Assembly (NCBI RefSeq): GCF_001908095.1
Contig: NZ_MKGR01000003.1
Span: forward strand, 30,579-94,578
From: Xenorhabdus thuongxuanensis
Lineage (GTDB): Bacteria; Pseudomonadota; Gammaproteobacteria; Enterobacterales; Enterobacteriaceae
Reading direction: 5' to 3'
DNA: 64,000 nt
Of the stretch, positions 8,658-19,194 are shown in pieces (positions within the stretch are counted from its first letter, which is position 1; every line of letters begins with the position of its first letter). Both the position numbers and the translations under genes were made by a program. A model generated the notes under the pieces. That model did no database searches and was not told where the DNA came from. It saw nothing but the letters and a program-made list of their open reading frames with translations.

Positions 8658-8816
8658 ATGATTGCTATTGTTTGTGGTAACAGTTATGCATCTGAATTAG
8701 TTAGTGGGAGATTAGGCATGGTTCTGTCTGCATTTTTTACTCTTGTGAGAAAGAATTGAATATGAGAAAACTATCAAAGGAGTCTTTAACGGACCCCTTG
8801 GGGCAATTGCTTACTC

Positions 8817-9335
8817 TTAAAATCTACCCTGAGTCCGAAAAAACTGACTCACAAGTACCAATATACTTACCAACAGATAAGAGGCAAAAATACCAATCAG
8901 CCATTGCGGCATATCTAGAGTTAAAAATTCCCACTGTTTCATCGAACAATCTCCAATTGCCTGAAATACCGAAGGCAGCCAATCATTCAAAGGCAACCAA
9001 GATGGGAATTGGACAAAAAATTCACAAGTATTAAATGGAGAAGGGTATAATTGCATCATAGTGTGATCCCATGCCAGTTGTAGTCCTTGCCATGCGCTGT
9101 AAATCCACAGCAGGATCGCCAACCAGCGCAAAGGAGTTTTAGGTGCGATTGCACCAAGCAGCGCAGCACCTAGAATACCAAACAACGCAACACGCTCATA
9201 AATACACATTACGCAAGGCTGTAACTGCATCACATGTTGAAAATAGAGTGCTGTCGCTTCCAGGGTAAGAGCGGTCAACACCATCAATAACCATGCGCTT
9301 CGCCCTTGGGAAATCAGTTTTAAAAATTGAAACAT
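8817..9335 (-). CDS. dsbB: Disulfide bond formation protein DsbB
   Basis: Inner-membrane quinone reductase that reoxidises periplasmic DsbA. 172 aa with four transmembrane helices. The two essential cysteine pairs are at C41/C44 (QPCVMCIYE) and C104/C130 (FNTCEF and IGDC), the same numbers as E. coli. An open frame runs eight codons further upstream, but the ATG at 9335 gives [12 protein letters not shown], which aligns with the E. coli start and reproduces its cysteine numbering. Next to nhaB on the same strand, as in E. coli. Confidence 0.96.
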   Translation of the reverse strand: MFQFLKLISQGRSAWLLMVLTALTLEATALYFQHVMQLQPCVMCIYERVALFGILGAALLGAIAPKTPLRWLAILLWIYSAWQGLQLAWDHTMMQLYPSPFNTCEFFVQFPSWLPLNDWLPSVFQAIGDCSMKQWEFLTLDMPQWLIGIFASYLLVSILVLVSQFFRTQGRF

Positions 9336-9443
9336 TTTCTTTTCTTCCCATCTTTTCAATATAAATAATTGGTTTATTGTGCCGTTTTATCAGCCATAAA
9401 AAAATAAAATTAACTGAGTCATTTTGTCAGGAAAGTGATTAAC

Positions 9444-9481
9444 AAAAAAACCGGAGAGTGTGCAAAATCACACCATCCGGT
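9444..9481 (-). terminator. Intrinsic terminator after nhaB
   Basis: On the minus strand a stem ACCGGA...TCCGGT, extended by GTGTG/CACAC, is followed by a run of T (plus-strand A-run 9444-9450). It lies 28 bases past the nhaB stop. Confidence 0.8.
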
Positions 9482-9508
9482 GGATACAACGATAAATTAG
9501 GTTTCCAA

Positions 9509-11053
9509 TTATAGTGGAGTGATTAAACCGAGGTTGATGAAATATTCGGTGGCAGGTACTAACCAGAATTCAACACACAACAAACCCACTAGTGTCATCA
9601 CAATGGTATAAGGCAGAGCCATCATTATCATACGACCATAAGAGAGACGGATCAACGGAGATAAGGCCGAAGTCAGCAGGAACAGAAAAGCCGCTTGTCC
9701 ATTAGGGGTTGCCACAGATGGTAAGTTAGTTCCTGTGTTGATGGCAACGGCCAAATATTCGTATTGTTGTTGTGAAATCAGGCCACTTTTCAGGGCGTTC
9801 AGCGCTTCATTAATGTAAACCGTACCGACGAAAACGTTATCAGAAACAGTGGAGAGCAATCCGTTGAACAAGTAGAATAAGGAAAGCTGTGAAGCTGGTG
9901 AAGACTGCAAGACAAATTGAATAAATGGCGCAAACAGTTGTTGGTCAACAATGACGGCAACCACAGAGAAAAACACGGTTAACAGGGCAGTAAACGGTAA
10001 AGCTTCCTCAAATGCTTTACCTAACGCATGTTCTTCGGTAATACCACAGAATGAAGTCGCTAAAATAATGACTGATAGGCCAATCAAACCCACTTCAGCC
10101 AAATGGAAAGCCAGTGCTACAATCAGCCAGATGCCGATCAATACTTGAACAGCAAGCTGGGCTTTTTCTTGGCGGGTACGTTTTTCACTGGCTTTTTGAT
10201 CGTAATCCTCCAGAACAGAGCGAACACGCTCAGGCAATTCAGCACCGTAACCAAACAGTTTAAAATGTTCAACCAGCAAACAGACCAGCAAGCCACAAAT
10301 AAACACAGGAATGGTAACTGGCGACATACGAATAAAGAATGTGGCAAAATCCCAGCCGACATGTTTGGCAATAATCAGGTTTTGGGGTTCACCGACCATA
10401 GTCATTACGCCGCCAAGTGCAGTACCAATTCCCGAATGCATCATCAGACTGCGCAGAAATGCCCGGAACTGTTCCAACATTTGTCTTTTATCCTCACTGT
10501 CAATGCACTTATCATCATTTAGTTCAGAGTTGCCACTATGAGAAAGGAATTGATGATAGATGGCGTAGAACCCGATTGAAACACTGATGACAACTGCAAT
10601 TACGGTTAGGGCATCAAGGAAAGCGGATAAGAAAGCACTCGCCAGACAGAATGCCAGTGCCAGCATTTTCTTGGAGCGAATATTTAACAGCAGCTTCGTG
10701 AAAACAAACAGCAGCAATTGTTTCATGAAGTAAATGCCTGCGACCATGAAAATCAGTAATAAAATGACTTCCAGATTGTTGGCAATCTCATGACCTATTT
10801 GTTTTGGCGAAGTCATCCCAATGATGACTGCTTCAATAGCGAGTAATCCTCCTGGTTGCAGAGGATAACATTTTAATGCCATTGCCAGTGTGAAAATAAA
10901 CTCAACAACAAGCATCCAGCCAGTAACAAAAGGACTGACAAAGAAATAGACCAGTGGGTTGATAATCAGAAAAACAATGATAGTTAGTTTGTACCAATCC
11001 GGCGAATTGCCGAGAAAGTTTTTCACCACTGCACGTTGGATACTGATTTCCAT
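9509..11053 (-). CDS. nhaB: Na+/H+ antiporter NhaB
   Basis: Inner-membrane sodium/proton antiporter of about 514 aa (E. coli 513), very hydrophobic with about 12 membrane spans. It carries the family blocks [38 protein letters not shown] and [26 protein letters not shown]. The open frame continues upstream through a repeat tract to a TTG at 11227. The ATG at 11053 (MEISIQRA) aligns with the E. coli start and follows GAGGA, so the extension is probably not translated. Divergent from fadR as in E. coli. The 8-bp repeat tract right behind the ribosome binding site is unusual and could affect expression. Confidence 0.95.
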   Translation of the reverse strand: MEISIQRAVVKNFLGNSPDWYKLTIIVFLIINPLVYFFVSPFVTGWMLVVEFIFTLAMALKCYPLQPGGLLAIEAVIIGMTSPKQIGHEIANNLEVILLLIFMVAGIYFMKQLLLFVFTKLLLNIRSKKMLALAFCLASAFLSAFLDALTVIAVVISVSIGFYAIYHQFLSHSGNSELNDDKCIDSEDKRQMLEQFRAFLRSLMMHSGIGTALGGVMTMVGEPQNLIIAKHVGWDFATFFIRMSPVTIPVFICGLLVCLLVEHFKLFGYGAELPERVRSVLEDYDQKASEKRTRQEKAQLAVQVLIGIWLIVALAFHLAEVGLIGLSVIILATSFCGITEEHALGKAFEEALPFTALLTVFFSVVAVIVDQQLFAPFIQFVLQSSPASQLSLFYLFNGLLSTVSDNVFVGTVYINEALNALKSGLISQQQYEYLAVAINTGTNLPSVATPNGQAAFLFLLTSALSPLIRLSYGRMIMMALPYTIVMTLVGLLCVEFWLVPATEYFINLGLITPL

Positions 11054-11392
11054 TATTATTAACATTCCTCTTTTGTTCTTTTGTTCTTTTGTTCTTTTGT
11101 TCTTTTGTTCTTTTGTTCTTTTGTTCTTTTGTTCTTTTGTGGATATGTGGAAAAAATCTAAGTAGCTATAAATCAAAACCACCACTATAGAAACATATCG
11201 AATCGGTATAGTACGCACTACGCACAATGTGATAGCAATTTAAGAACATTTTAATCCTGAATGATTACATTTTTTATGAGCTCTTTCACTCTTTCACTGT
11301 TTATTTACCAGGTAACTATGTCGCTCAAGCACATTCTGGTATGATCAACCGCTATTATTAGCCAAGAAAACTGCTTTGGAATAATTAAAATT
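11054..11392. other. Divergent nhaB-fadR promoter region
   Basis: 339-bp spacer between nhaB (leftward) and fadR (rightward). Apart from the repeat tract it is AT-rich and holds no gene. I could not fix a single promoter with confidence. Confidence 0.6.
11069..11140. repeat. Nine perfect copies of an 8-bp repeat before nhaB
   Basis: TCTTTTGT is repeated nine times without error (72 bp) starting 15 bp upstream of the nhaB ATG and ending against its GAGGA ribosome binding site. On the nhaB strand it is purine-rich (ACAAAAGA units). Such tracts are prone to strand slippage; a gain or loss of one unit moves the promoter by 8 bp relative to the start codon. Confidence 0.97.
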
Positions 11393-12115
11393 ATGGTAAT
11401 TAAGGCTCAAAGTCCTGCGAGTTTCGCGGAAGAGTATATCATTGAAAGTATTTGGAATAATCGCTTTCCACCCGGCTCCATACTGCCAGCAGAACGTGAA
11501 TTATCTGAATTAATCGGTGTCACCCGTACGACCTTGCGTGAAGTGTTGCAGCGCCTTGCCCGTGATGGTTGGTTGACTATTCAGCATGGAAAACCAACCA
11601 AGGTTAATAATTTTTGGGAAACATCCGGCCTTAATATTCTGGAAACTTTGGCACGTCTTGATCATGATCGTGTTCCTCAGTTGATTGATAACTTATTGGC
11701 AGTGAGAACCAATATCGCTGCCATTTTTATCCGTACTGCATTTAGGAACAATCCTGAAAAATCATTGGAAATTCTGGCGGAAAAAGAAAGCGTAGAAGAT
11801 ACCGCTGAAGCCTTCAGTTCTGTGGACTATGATATTTTCCGTGGCCTGGCTTTTGCGTCAGGAAACCCAATTTATGGTTTGATTATTAATGGGCTGAAAG
11901 GCTTATATACCCGTGTTGGGCGTTATTATTTCTCCAGTCCTGAGGCTCGTAATTTGGCGTTGAATTTCTACCAGCAATTAAGTTCACTATGTCGGGAAAA
12001 AGCCTATGACAAGATCATGGATTGTGTGCGTAATTATGGTAAAGAGAGTGGTGTTATCTGGCATAGTATGCAGAGTATTATGATTAATGAATTGACGGAA
12101 AGATCAACGCACTAA
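11393..12115 (+). CDS. fadR: Fatty acid metabolism regulator FadR
   Basis: GntR-family cytoplasmic regulator that represses fatty acid degradation genes and activates unsaturated fatty acid synthesis, released by long-chain acyl-CoA. 240 aa against 239 in E. coli. The N-terminal winged helix-turn-helix holds the usual [36 protein letters not shown] segment (about residues 28-63), followed by the helical acyl-CoA-binding domain ending near residue 230. Divergent from nhaB, the conserved enterobacterial neighbour. Confidence 0.96.
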   Translation: MVIKAQSPASFAEEYIIESIWNNRFPPGSILPAERELSELIGVTRTTLREVLQRLARDGWLTIQHGKPTKVNNFWETSGLNILETLARLDHDRVPQLIDNLLAVRTNIAAIFIRTAFRNNPEKSLEILAEKESVEDTAEAFSSVDYDIFRGLAFASGNPIYGLIINGLKGLYTRVGRYYFSSPEARNLALNFYQQLSSLCREKAYDKIMDCVRNYGKESGVIWHSMQSIMINELTERSTH

Positions 12116-12692
12116 CAGAAGCACGTCTTAAGTTGGTTAAACTCTTCGTTTTTTGTTTGCCTCGCTATTGGTTACATTTATTTACCCCAGTTATGTAGTT
12201 ATATTATGCTCAGGTCATATAATGGGCAATTATATGATGCAGAGTTACCTATGTTTCTGGGGGCATTTCTTTAATCATCACTTAACACATGTGTGCTATT
12301 TAGAAACACTCCCAACTGTGTAGTGCAATTTTTTAAATTATTATTCTACTTAACCAATAATGAAACCAGATAAAATTCTGTAAATTTACATTTGCGTGGT
12401 GTTTTTGATATTTTGCTTTTGTGGCTGTAGTGTTTCTTTTTTGCGATGAAAATCCTTTAATAAGTAGAAATTAGAGAAGTAAACAGTATTTTTATCTGTT
12501 TTAACTTATTGATTTAATTTTATTTGTATTAAAGCATCATATTTATTGAAGGAGTGGTTTTTTCTATTTTGTAATGGAAGTGTGACTTAAATCCTAAAAG
12601 TTAATTAATTGTTCCATAGTCTATTATTCTGTATTGGCTTTTTATATTCAGCATATTATGCTTGAAAATATCACTTGCCAGTAGGGGGTAAA
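12116..12692. other. AT-rich spacer before dadA with palindrome and half CRP site
   Basis: 577 bp without a gene. A perfect 9-bp inverted repeat TCATATAAT-GGGCA-ATTATATGA lies at 12215-12237. TGTGACTTAAATCCTA at 12591-12606 matches one half of a CRP site, and dadAX is CRP/Lrp-controlled in E. coli. The rest is A/T runs, plausible for Lrp or H-NS binding but not diagnostic. Confidence 0.5.
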
Positions 12693-13994
12693 ATGAAGGT
12701 CCTTATTTTAGGCAGCGGTGTTATTGGCGTAACCAGCGCATGGTATCTTGCGCAAGCAGGCCATGAAGTTACCGTAATTGATCGCCAAAATAGTGCTGCG
12801 GAAGAAACAAGTGCTGCTAATGCCGGTCAAATCTCACCAGGGTATGCAACCCCTTGGGGAGCCCCAGGTATCCCACTAAAAGCAATAAAGTGGATGTTTC
12901 AACGTCACGCACCTTTGGCTATTCGCCCTGATGGTTCACTGTTTCAGTTACGCTGGATGTGGCAAATGTTGCGTAATTGTGATGCAAGCCATTATGCAAT
13001 GAATAAAAGCAGAATGGTACGTTTGGCAGAATATAGTCGGGATTGTATTAAACAATTAAGGGCCGATACTGGTATCCAATATGAAGGACGTCAGGGGGGA
13101 ACCCTACAATTGTTTAGAACCACCAAGCAATTTGATAATGCTGTCAATGATATAGAAGTGTTAGAACAAGAAGGAGTATCTTATCAGTTATTGACTGCCG
13201 AGCAATTGGCTGCTGTAGAGCCTGCGCTTGCTAATGCTGCTCATAAATTGACAGGCGGATTGCAATTACCGAATGATGAAACGGGTGATTGTCAGCTTTT
13301 TACTAAAGCTCTGGCTAAAATGGCAGAAGATATTGGTGTGCAATTTTTATTTAATAAGCAAGTTAAACGGATCTTGGTGGATGGAAATAGAGTCACGGGT
13401 ATTCAATGTGATGATGGTATCATGACGGCGGATCACTATGTGGTAGCGATGGGATCTTATTCTACTGAAATCTTAAAAGAGCTGGTTAAAATTCCGGTTT
13501 ATCCGATGAAAGGTTATTCATTGACGATGCCAATTATGGACGAATCAAAAGCGCCAGTCTCAACTGTGCTGGATGAAACCTACAAGATTGCCATTACGCG
13601 TTTTGATAATCGTATTCGCGTTGGTGGTATGGCTGAAGTGGTTGGATTTAATTTGAATGTTCCCCAGAGTCGTTGTGAAACATTAAAAATGGTTGTACAG
13701 GATCTATACCACAATGGTGGCAATATCGCGGAGGCCTCATTCTGGACAGGTTTGCGTCCTATGACCCCGGATGGTACCCCTATTGTTGGGCCAACCAAAT
13801 ATGCAAATCTTTATTTAAATACTGGACATGGAACATTAGGTTGGACAATGGCCTGTGGTTCAGGGAAGTTACTAGCTGATTTAATTTCTGGCAAAGAGCC
13901 TGATATCGCGGCAAATGATCTCTCTGTATTCAGATATATCGATGGTTTTAATATAAAAGTGTTTCCAATAAAGCCTCATTTACATACGGCATAA
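12693..13994 (+). CDS. dadA: D-amino acid dehydrogenase DadA
   Basis: FAD-dependent, membrane-associated enzyme that oxidises D-alanine (made from L-alanine by DadX) to pyruvate and ammonia, feeding electrons to the respiratory chain. 433 aa (E. coli 432). An N-terminal dinucleotide fold with LGSGVIG (about residues 6-12) is followed by VTVIDRQ, and the DAO fold closes with [17 protein letters not shown] near the C-terminus. The frame starts at 12675, but the ATG at 12693 follows GGGGG at correct spacing and matches the family start MKVLILGSG. First gene of dadA-dadX, separated by 27 bases. Confidence 0.96.
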   Translation: MKVLILGSGVIGVTSAWYLAQAGHEVTVIDRQNSAAEETSAANAGQISPGYATPWGAPGIPLKAIKWMFQRHAPLAIRPDGSLFQLRWMWQMLRNCDASHYAMNKSRMVRLAEYSRDCIKQLRADTGIQYEGRQGGTLQLFRTTKQFDNAVNDIEVLEQEGVSYQLLTAEQLAAVEPALANAAHKLTGGLQLPNDETGDCQLFTKALAKMAEDIGVQFLFNKQVKRILVDGNRVTGIQCDDGIMTADHYVVAMGSYSTEILKELVKIPVYPMKGYSLTMPIMDESKAPVSTVLDETYKIAITRFDNRIRVGGMAEVVGFNLNVPQSRCETLKMVVQDLYHNGGNIAEASFWTGLRPMTPDGTPIVGPTKYANLYLNTGHGTLGWTMACGSGKLLADLISGKEPDIAANDLSVFRYIDGFNIKVFPIKPHLHTA

Positions 13995-14021
13995 ACTAAT
14001 AAACTATAAGAAGGGGTCGTC

Positions 14022-15089
14022 ATGCCACGTCCTATTTTGGCAACGATCCATCTCGATGCATTTCGCCATAATCTGTCAGTTATTCGTCAAATAGTGGGTA
14101 ACAGTAAAATTTGGTCGGTAGTAAAAGCGGATGCGTATGGGCATGGATTAGACAGAATATGGCAATCACTCATGCAGACAGATGGATTTGCACTGCTTGA
14201 CATGAATGAAGCTATTTATTTAAGAGAGCAGGGATGGCAAGGGCCAATCTTGCTATTGGAAGGTTTTTTCAAGTTTGCGGATTTACAGATTATCAATAAA
14301 TACCATCTGACAACCGTAGTACATAGTTATTGGCAGCTTGAGGAGATAGAAAAAACCAAATTAGATACCCCCATTGATATCTATTTGAAACTTAATAGTG
14401 GTATGAATCGATTGGGATTCACCTTAAAAGAGTACCCGCAGATAGTTTCAATGGTAAGAAGGATTAAAAATATTAAGTCAGTGACTTTGATGACCCATTT
14501 TGCCAATTCGGATAATGAAATTGGTATTGATGAACAATTCGCGGTTGTTGAACGTTTACAAATGAATTCATTTCCTCATTGCCTGGCGAATTCTGGTGCT
14601 GTGTTATGGCATCCGAAAACACATAAAGATTGGGTACGGCCAGGTATTATTCTTTATGGCGCGTCTCCGAGTGGAAAGTGGCATGACATTGCCGATATTG
14701 GATTGAAAGCAGCCATGACGCTACAAAGTGAAATCATTGCAGTACATGAACTTCCTAAGGGAGAGAAAATTGGCTATGGTAGCCGCTATACAACCCAGAA
14801 ACCTATGCGTGTCGGTACAGTTGCTTGTGGTTATGCGGATGGATATCCGCGGCATGCTTCAACGGGAACCCCTATTATGATCGATGGTGTTTGCACCCAG
14901 TTATTGGGCGCTATATCAATGGACATGATGACGGTTGATTTGACTCCGTGTCCTCAAGCAAACATAGGCAGTATTGCTGAGTTGTGGGGAAAAAATCTAC
15001 CCGTAGATGAAGTCGCAAAATCGGCAGGAACCATTGGTTACGAGCTTTTGTGTGCTTTAGCGAAGCGTGTTCCTGTCACTGTGGTTTAA
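14022..15089 (+). CDS. dadX: Catabolic alanine racemase DadX
   Basis: PLP-dependent cytoplasmic enzyme interconverting L- and D-alanine; with DadA it allows growth on L-alanine. 355 aa (E. coli DadX 356). The PLP lysine is K35 in VVKADAYGHG and the second catalytic Tyr is in the GYGSRY segment. It follows dadA by 27 bases with an AAGGGG ribosome binding site, and that context distinguishes it from biosynthetic Alr. Confidence 0.95.
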   Translation: MPRPILATIHLDAFRHNLSVIRQIVGNSKIWSVVKADAYGHGLDRIWQSLMQTDGFALLDMNEAIYLREQGWQGPILLLEGFFKFADLQIINKYHLTTVVHSYWQLEEIEKTKLDTPIDIYLKLNSGMNRLGFTLKEYPQIVSMVRRIKNIKSVTLMTHFANSDNEIGIDEQFAVVERLQMNSFPHCLANSGAVLWHPKTHKDWVRPGIILYGASPSGKWHDIADIGLKAAMTLQSEIIAVHELPKGEKIGYGSRYTTQKPMRVGTVACGYADGYPRHASTGTPIMIDGVCTQLLGAISMDMMTVDLTPCPQANIGSIAELWGKNLPVDEVAKSAGTIGYELLCALAKRVPVTVV

Positions 15090-15110
15090 TTCTTCCTATC
15101 TTTAAAAATT

Positions 15111-15147
15111 CAGGCATTTTTATCCTTAGTTTTGGAATAAATGCCTG
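15111..15147. terminator. Possible hairpin between convergent dadX and yeaD
   Basis: CAGGCATTT pairs with AAATGCCTG across a 19-base loop between two convergent genes. The loop is long and the T-run short, so terminator function is tentative. Confidence 0.4.
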
Positions 15148-15149
15148 TT

Positions 15150-16043
15150 CTATATTCCACTTGGTTGATTATTATCTGAGAACTTACGGCAGCGGATAAT
15201 GACAGAAAGTCTGTCAGGGGTGCCATTTTTAGGCTGTAATGGGTTATTGATACGTGCAGTTTCGATACAAGCCATATTCTTATAACCCTCTTTACTCATA
15301 TCTTTCATACTACTGGAAAGTGCAGCACCAGGGTTCCAACATACTACATCACTATGGTGATAATGGTGTATTTCAATTGTTCGTTTCCATAGTGGGTCTC
15401 TGAGCAAGCTAAAATCGTCTGGCTCTGTATAAATGCGGTCAGTTCTCCCGTGGAAGACTAAATCTTCATCAATAGACTGCTCGCTATCGGTGAGGGTATC
15501 AATAAAATGAGAACCAAGCCCACTAACCCGAATTTGATTGATGTCACTAACATTGAAGTAAGAGTGAAGGGCGCAAGTGGCTTGATATTCACCGTGGGAT
15601 TCTAACTCTATTTCGCAAGTTTCCCCTAATTTAAAGCGGGCAATCAGTGTGAATTCATGTGGCCATAACTTATGGGTATATGCGTTATCCTGTAATGTGA
15701 ATGTCAAAATAACGCCATTTTCATTTTCATCATGGGCTTTGAGTTCCCAAGGTAATATCCGCGCAAATCCATGGCTGGGAGTTGCAAACGAACCAAACCA
15801 AGGCCAACAGATGGGAATACCACCACGAATAGCAGTGCCTGCACTGAAAAGAGTGTTATCACTTACCCATAATACTGGTTTTTCGTTATTGGGTTGCCAG
15901 GTAATCAGGTGTGCGCCTTGAATACTGATCACTCCGCGAGCTTTGGGATGGGAAACAACAACTAACGGAAAACCATCAATGTTTCGCTGGCTGATATAAG
16001 GGGAAAGCTGTTCTACAATCGGGTAATGAAAAAATTTTATCAA
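15150..16043 (-). CDS. yeaD: Glucose-6-phosphate 1-epimerase (YeaD)
   Basis: Aldose 1-epimerase superfamily enzyme interconverting alpha and beta glucose-6-phosphate. 297 aa (E. coli 294) with family blocks AIRGGIPICWPWFG, HGFAR, LESHGEYQATCALHSYFNV and CWNPG. The start is a TTG at 16043: it gives MIKFF, aligning with MIKK of E. coli, and the nearest ATG upstream runs into a stop. It lies next to gapA on the same strand, separated by the gapA terminator, the conserved enterobacterial arrangement. Confidence 0.93.
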   Translation of the reverse strand: MIKFFHYPIVEQLSPYISQRNIDGFPLVVVSHPKARGVISIQGAHLITWQPNNEKPVLWVSDNTLFSAGTAIRGGIPICWPWFGSFATPSHGFARILPWELKAHDENENGVILTFTLQDNAYTHKLWPHEFTLIARFKLGETCEIELESHGEYQATCALHSYFNVSDINQIRVSGLGSHFIDTLTDSEQSIDEDLVFHGRTDRIYTEPDDFSLLRDPLWKRTIEIHHYHHSDVVCWNPGAALSSSMKDMSKEGYKNMACIETARINNPLQPKNGTPDRLSVIIRCRKFSDNNQPSGI

Positions 16044-16127
16044 GCATCTGTCATGACCTTATGTAAACTCAAATTAGTCGCTGAACCAAGGGACAAGAAT
16101 ATCTCAATATTTTAGTTATATAAATAT

Positions 16128-16155
16128 AAAAGCCACCTGTAAACAGATGGCTTTT
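16128..16155 (-). terminator. Intrinsic terminator after gapA
   Basis: AAAAGCCACCTGT and ACAGATGGCTTTT form a 13-bp stem with one mismatch or wobble pair and a 2-base loop. The minus strand ends in TTTT. Confidence 0.8.
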
Positions 16156-16177
16156 GGAAATGGATAAAAAAGCTCGA

Positions 16178-17194
<1,017 letters not shown>

Positions 17195-17381
17195 TTAGTG
17201 AATTAAAAGTTGTTTCTAAAGTTACCAAAATCTTGCCAGCCGTCAAGCGGAATCGTGTCAACAATTGAAAAATATCAATTTAATAATCACTATCTAGACG
17301 ATTGTTATACAGCTGGGACAAGCTCTACGCACACTATTATCAGGGTATAAGGAGATATTTAAAGTTACCATTGGTTAGTTA

Positions 17382-17397
17382 TGTGAGACTTATCACA
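17382..17397. promoter_or_regulatory. CRP-type site between gapA and msrB
   Basis: TGTGAGACTTATCACA fits TGTGA-N6-TCACA exactly. It lies in the 343-bp divergent spacer (17174-17516), 209 bases from gapA and 120 from msrB. The remaining spacer is AT-rich without a gene. Confidence 0.65.
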
Positions 17398-17516
17398 ATT
17401 AGTAAAGTAAATTGCTATGTTTAATGGGTTAGAATGCGCTTTAACGTTTTGTTATTAATTTTTGGCTGTTTCCGATGATTTTTTACTGAAAATATTGACC
17501 TTAAAAGGTAGTCATT

Positions 17517-17930
17517 ATGACTAAAAGTCAAAATATTTCCTTTTTTATAGAACAACTTAGTGAAACACAGCGCTATGTTACGCAAGAAGCAGGCACCGAG
17601 CTACCATTTTCAGGAAAACTACTGCATAACAAAAAAAATGGGATTTATTATTGCTTATGTTGCCGCCAACCACTATTTGTTTCTGATACGAAATTTGATT
17701 CGGGATGTGGATGGCCGAGTTTCTACCAACCGATTAATGATAGTTCCATCACATATCTTGATGATTATTCTCATAATATGCATCGAATAGAGGTACGTTG
17801 TAGCCAATGTCAGGCACATTTGGGGCATGTCTTTCCCGATGGACCTAAACCAACAGGAGAGCGTTTTTGTATTAATTCAGCGGCGTTGCGTTTTGTTGAT
17901 AAAGATACAGGCGAAGAAACAGAAGGTTAA
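17517..17930 (+). CDS. msrB: Peptide methionine-R-sulfoxide reductase MsrB
   Basis: Repairs oxidised methionine (R form) in proteins using thioredoxin. 137 aa, equal to E. coli. Zinc-binding CxxC pairs are at C46/C49 and C95/C98, and the catalytic cysteine is C118 in [13 protein letters not shown]. Divergent from gapA, as in E. coli. Confidence 0.96.
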   Translation: MTKSQNISFFIEQLSETQRYVTQEAGTELPFSGKLLHNKKNGIYYCLCCRQPLFVSDTKFDSGCGWPSFYQPINDSSITYLDDYSHNMHRIEVRCSQCQAHLGHVFPDGPKPTGERFCINSAALRFVDKDTGEETEG

Positions 17931-18128
17931 TGTTATGCCTGAATACTCTGAATTTTTAAATGAAATGTTGGTTTTATAGGTTGAAAAGAAACGATTCAGC
18001 TTGTTTTTGACAGGGCATTCTAACTGTTCTTAAGGTCAATATATTAATTGATAATAACCATGCTGGATTACAGCCGTACAAGTAAAATATATAGTGAAAT
18101 AGAGCATATAGTCATTAAGGAAATTTCG

Positions 18129-18410
18129 ATGAAGTTGGATGATTTACTCTCCGCTATGACTCCTGAAATTTATCAGCGATTAGTTCAGGCTGTTGAACTG
18201 GGAAAATGGCAGGATGGTGTACCACTTACGCCAGAACAGAAAGAATACAGTTTACAGGCAGTGATGCTCTGGCAAGCAAAACATAATCATGATCCTGAAC
18301 ATATGACGATTGGCACTGACGGCCAAATTGCTATAAAAAGTAAACAAGAGTTAAAGGCTATATTTCAGTCCGAAATGGTCGCAAAATTAAGACCCCAGTC
18401 GGAAGATTAA
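18129..18410 (+). CDS. yeaC: Small conserved protein YeaC (DUF1315)
   Basis: 93-aa cytoplasmic protein of unknown function, conserved next to msrB in enterobacteria. The frame is open from 18048, but the ATG at 18129 follows TAAGGA at eight bases and gives MKLDDLLSAMTPEIYQRL, matching the E. coli start. Further family blocks are VELGKWQDGVPLTPEQKE and MLWQAKHN. No catalytic motif is recognisable. Confidence 0.92.
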   Translation: MKLDDLLSAMTPEIYQRLVQAVELGKWQDGVPLTPEQKEYSLQAVMLWQAKHNHDPEHMTIGTDGQIAIKSKQELKAIFQSEMVAKLRPQSED

Positions 18411-18424
18411 AATAGCATGAATTG

Positions 18425-18462
18425 ATAACCTCATCCTATTTCTGAAGGACGAGGTTATTTTT
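18425..18462 (+). terminator. Intrinsic terminator after yeaC
   Basis: ATAACCTC and GAGGTTAT pair, with inner TCC/GGA, and TTTTT follows on the plus strand. It lies between convergent yeaC and pncA. Confidence 0.75.
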
Positions 18463-18534
18463 AGTTACATTAATTAGAGCCATCAATTAATTTTATAAAT
18501 GGCGAGAGCTATTGCATTGATGATTTGGATTGGG

Positions 18535-19173
18535 TCATAAAATGGATATCATTTCACTTTGTGGAACTAATTTAGCACCTTTTCTGTCCATCTCCTCAAA
18601 TGCTTGTTGGCTATCATCTTTTTTGATATTAACACCGCGGCAGCCATCAATAATGACATAGGTTTCATAACCTAATGCCAGGGCATCAAGTACAGTAAAT
18701 TTTACGCAGTAATCAGTGGCGATACCCATGGCAAACAGGCGTTGTATATTCTGCTCTGTCAGCCATGCATCCAGGCGGGTTTTACTTTTATGATCATTAT
18801 CAAAGAATGCACTATAGCTATCTATTTGAGGATTTTCGCCTTTTCGAAAAATTTCTTGAATAGCAGATTGATTTAACAAAGGATGAAACTCTGCACCAAA
18901 CTCTCCTTGTATACAATGGTTCGGCCACCATACTTGAGGAATGCCATTGAGTTTTCCTAATTCACCTACTTTCTGTCCTGAGTTTTCTGCAAAGCTCATA
19001 TGGTTGGCTGGGTGCCAATCCTGAGTGGCGATAACAGTGATATTATTTTCCTGACATCGTGCAATAACGTTATTTGCTACCTCAATCACTGTATCACTAT
19101 CTTTGACAGCCAGGGTTCCCCCAGTACAAAAGTCATTTTGTAGATCGATAAGTAATAATGCTGTTTTTATCAT
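18535..19173 (-). CDS. pncA: Nicotinamidase PncA
   Basis: Hydrolyses nicotinamide to nicotinate in the NAD salvage pathway. 212 aa. The catalytic triad is visible as D10 (LLIDLQNDF), K111 (FRKGEN) and C156 (ATDYCVKFT), and metal ligands D52, H54 and H86 are in QDWHP and WPNHC. It starts 21 bases after ansA on the same strand, so the two are co-transcribed as in E. coli. Confidence 0.95.
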   Translation of the reverse strand: MIKTALLLIDLQNDFCTGGTLAVKDSDTVIEVANNVIARCQENNITVIATQDWHPANHMSFAENSGQKVGELGKLNGIPQVWWPNHCIQGEFGAEFHPLLNQSAIQEIFRKGENPQIDSYSAFFDNDHKSKTRLDAWLTEQNIQRLFAMGIATDYCVKFTVLDALALGYETYVIIDGCRGVNIKKDDSQQAFEEMDRKGAKLVPQSEMISIL

Positions 19174-19194
19174 ATTTCTCGACTCACCTATTTA

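Noticed and set aside
8790..8810. CCCC-TT-GGGG hairpin just past the dsbB stop
   Set aside because: Stem too short and no T-run; not supported as a terminator.
8756..9034. Open frame of about 90 codons antisense to the end of dsbB, with a CRP-like site upstream
   Set aside because: Most of it is the complement of conserved dsbB codons and the product resembles no known family; the frame is probably open by chance.
11054..11227. N-terminal extension of NhaB through the repeat tract
   Set aside because: It would need a TTG start, has no family match, and the ATG at 11053 aligns with E. coli NhaB and has its own ribosome binding site.
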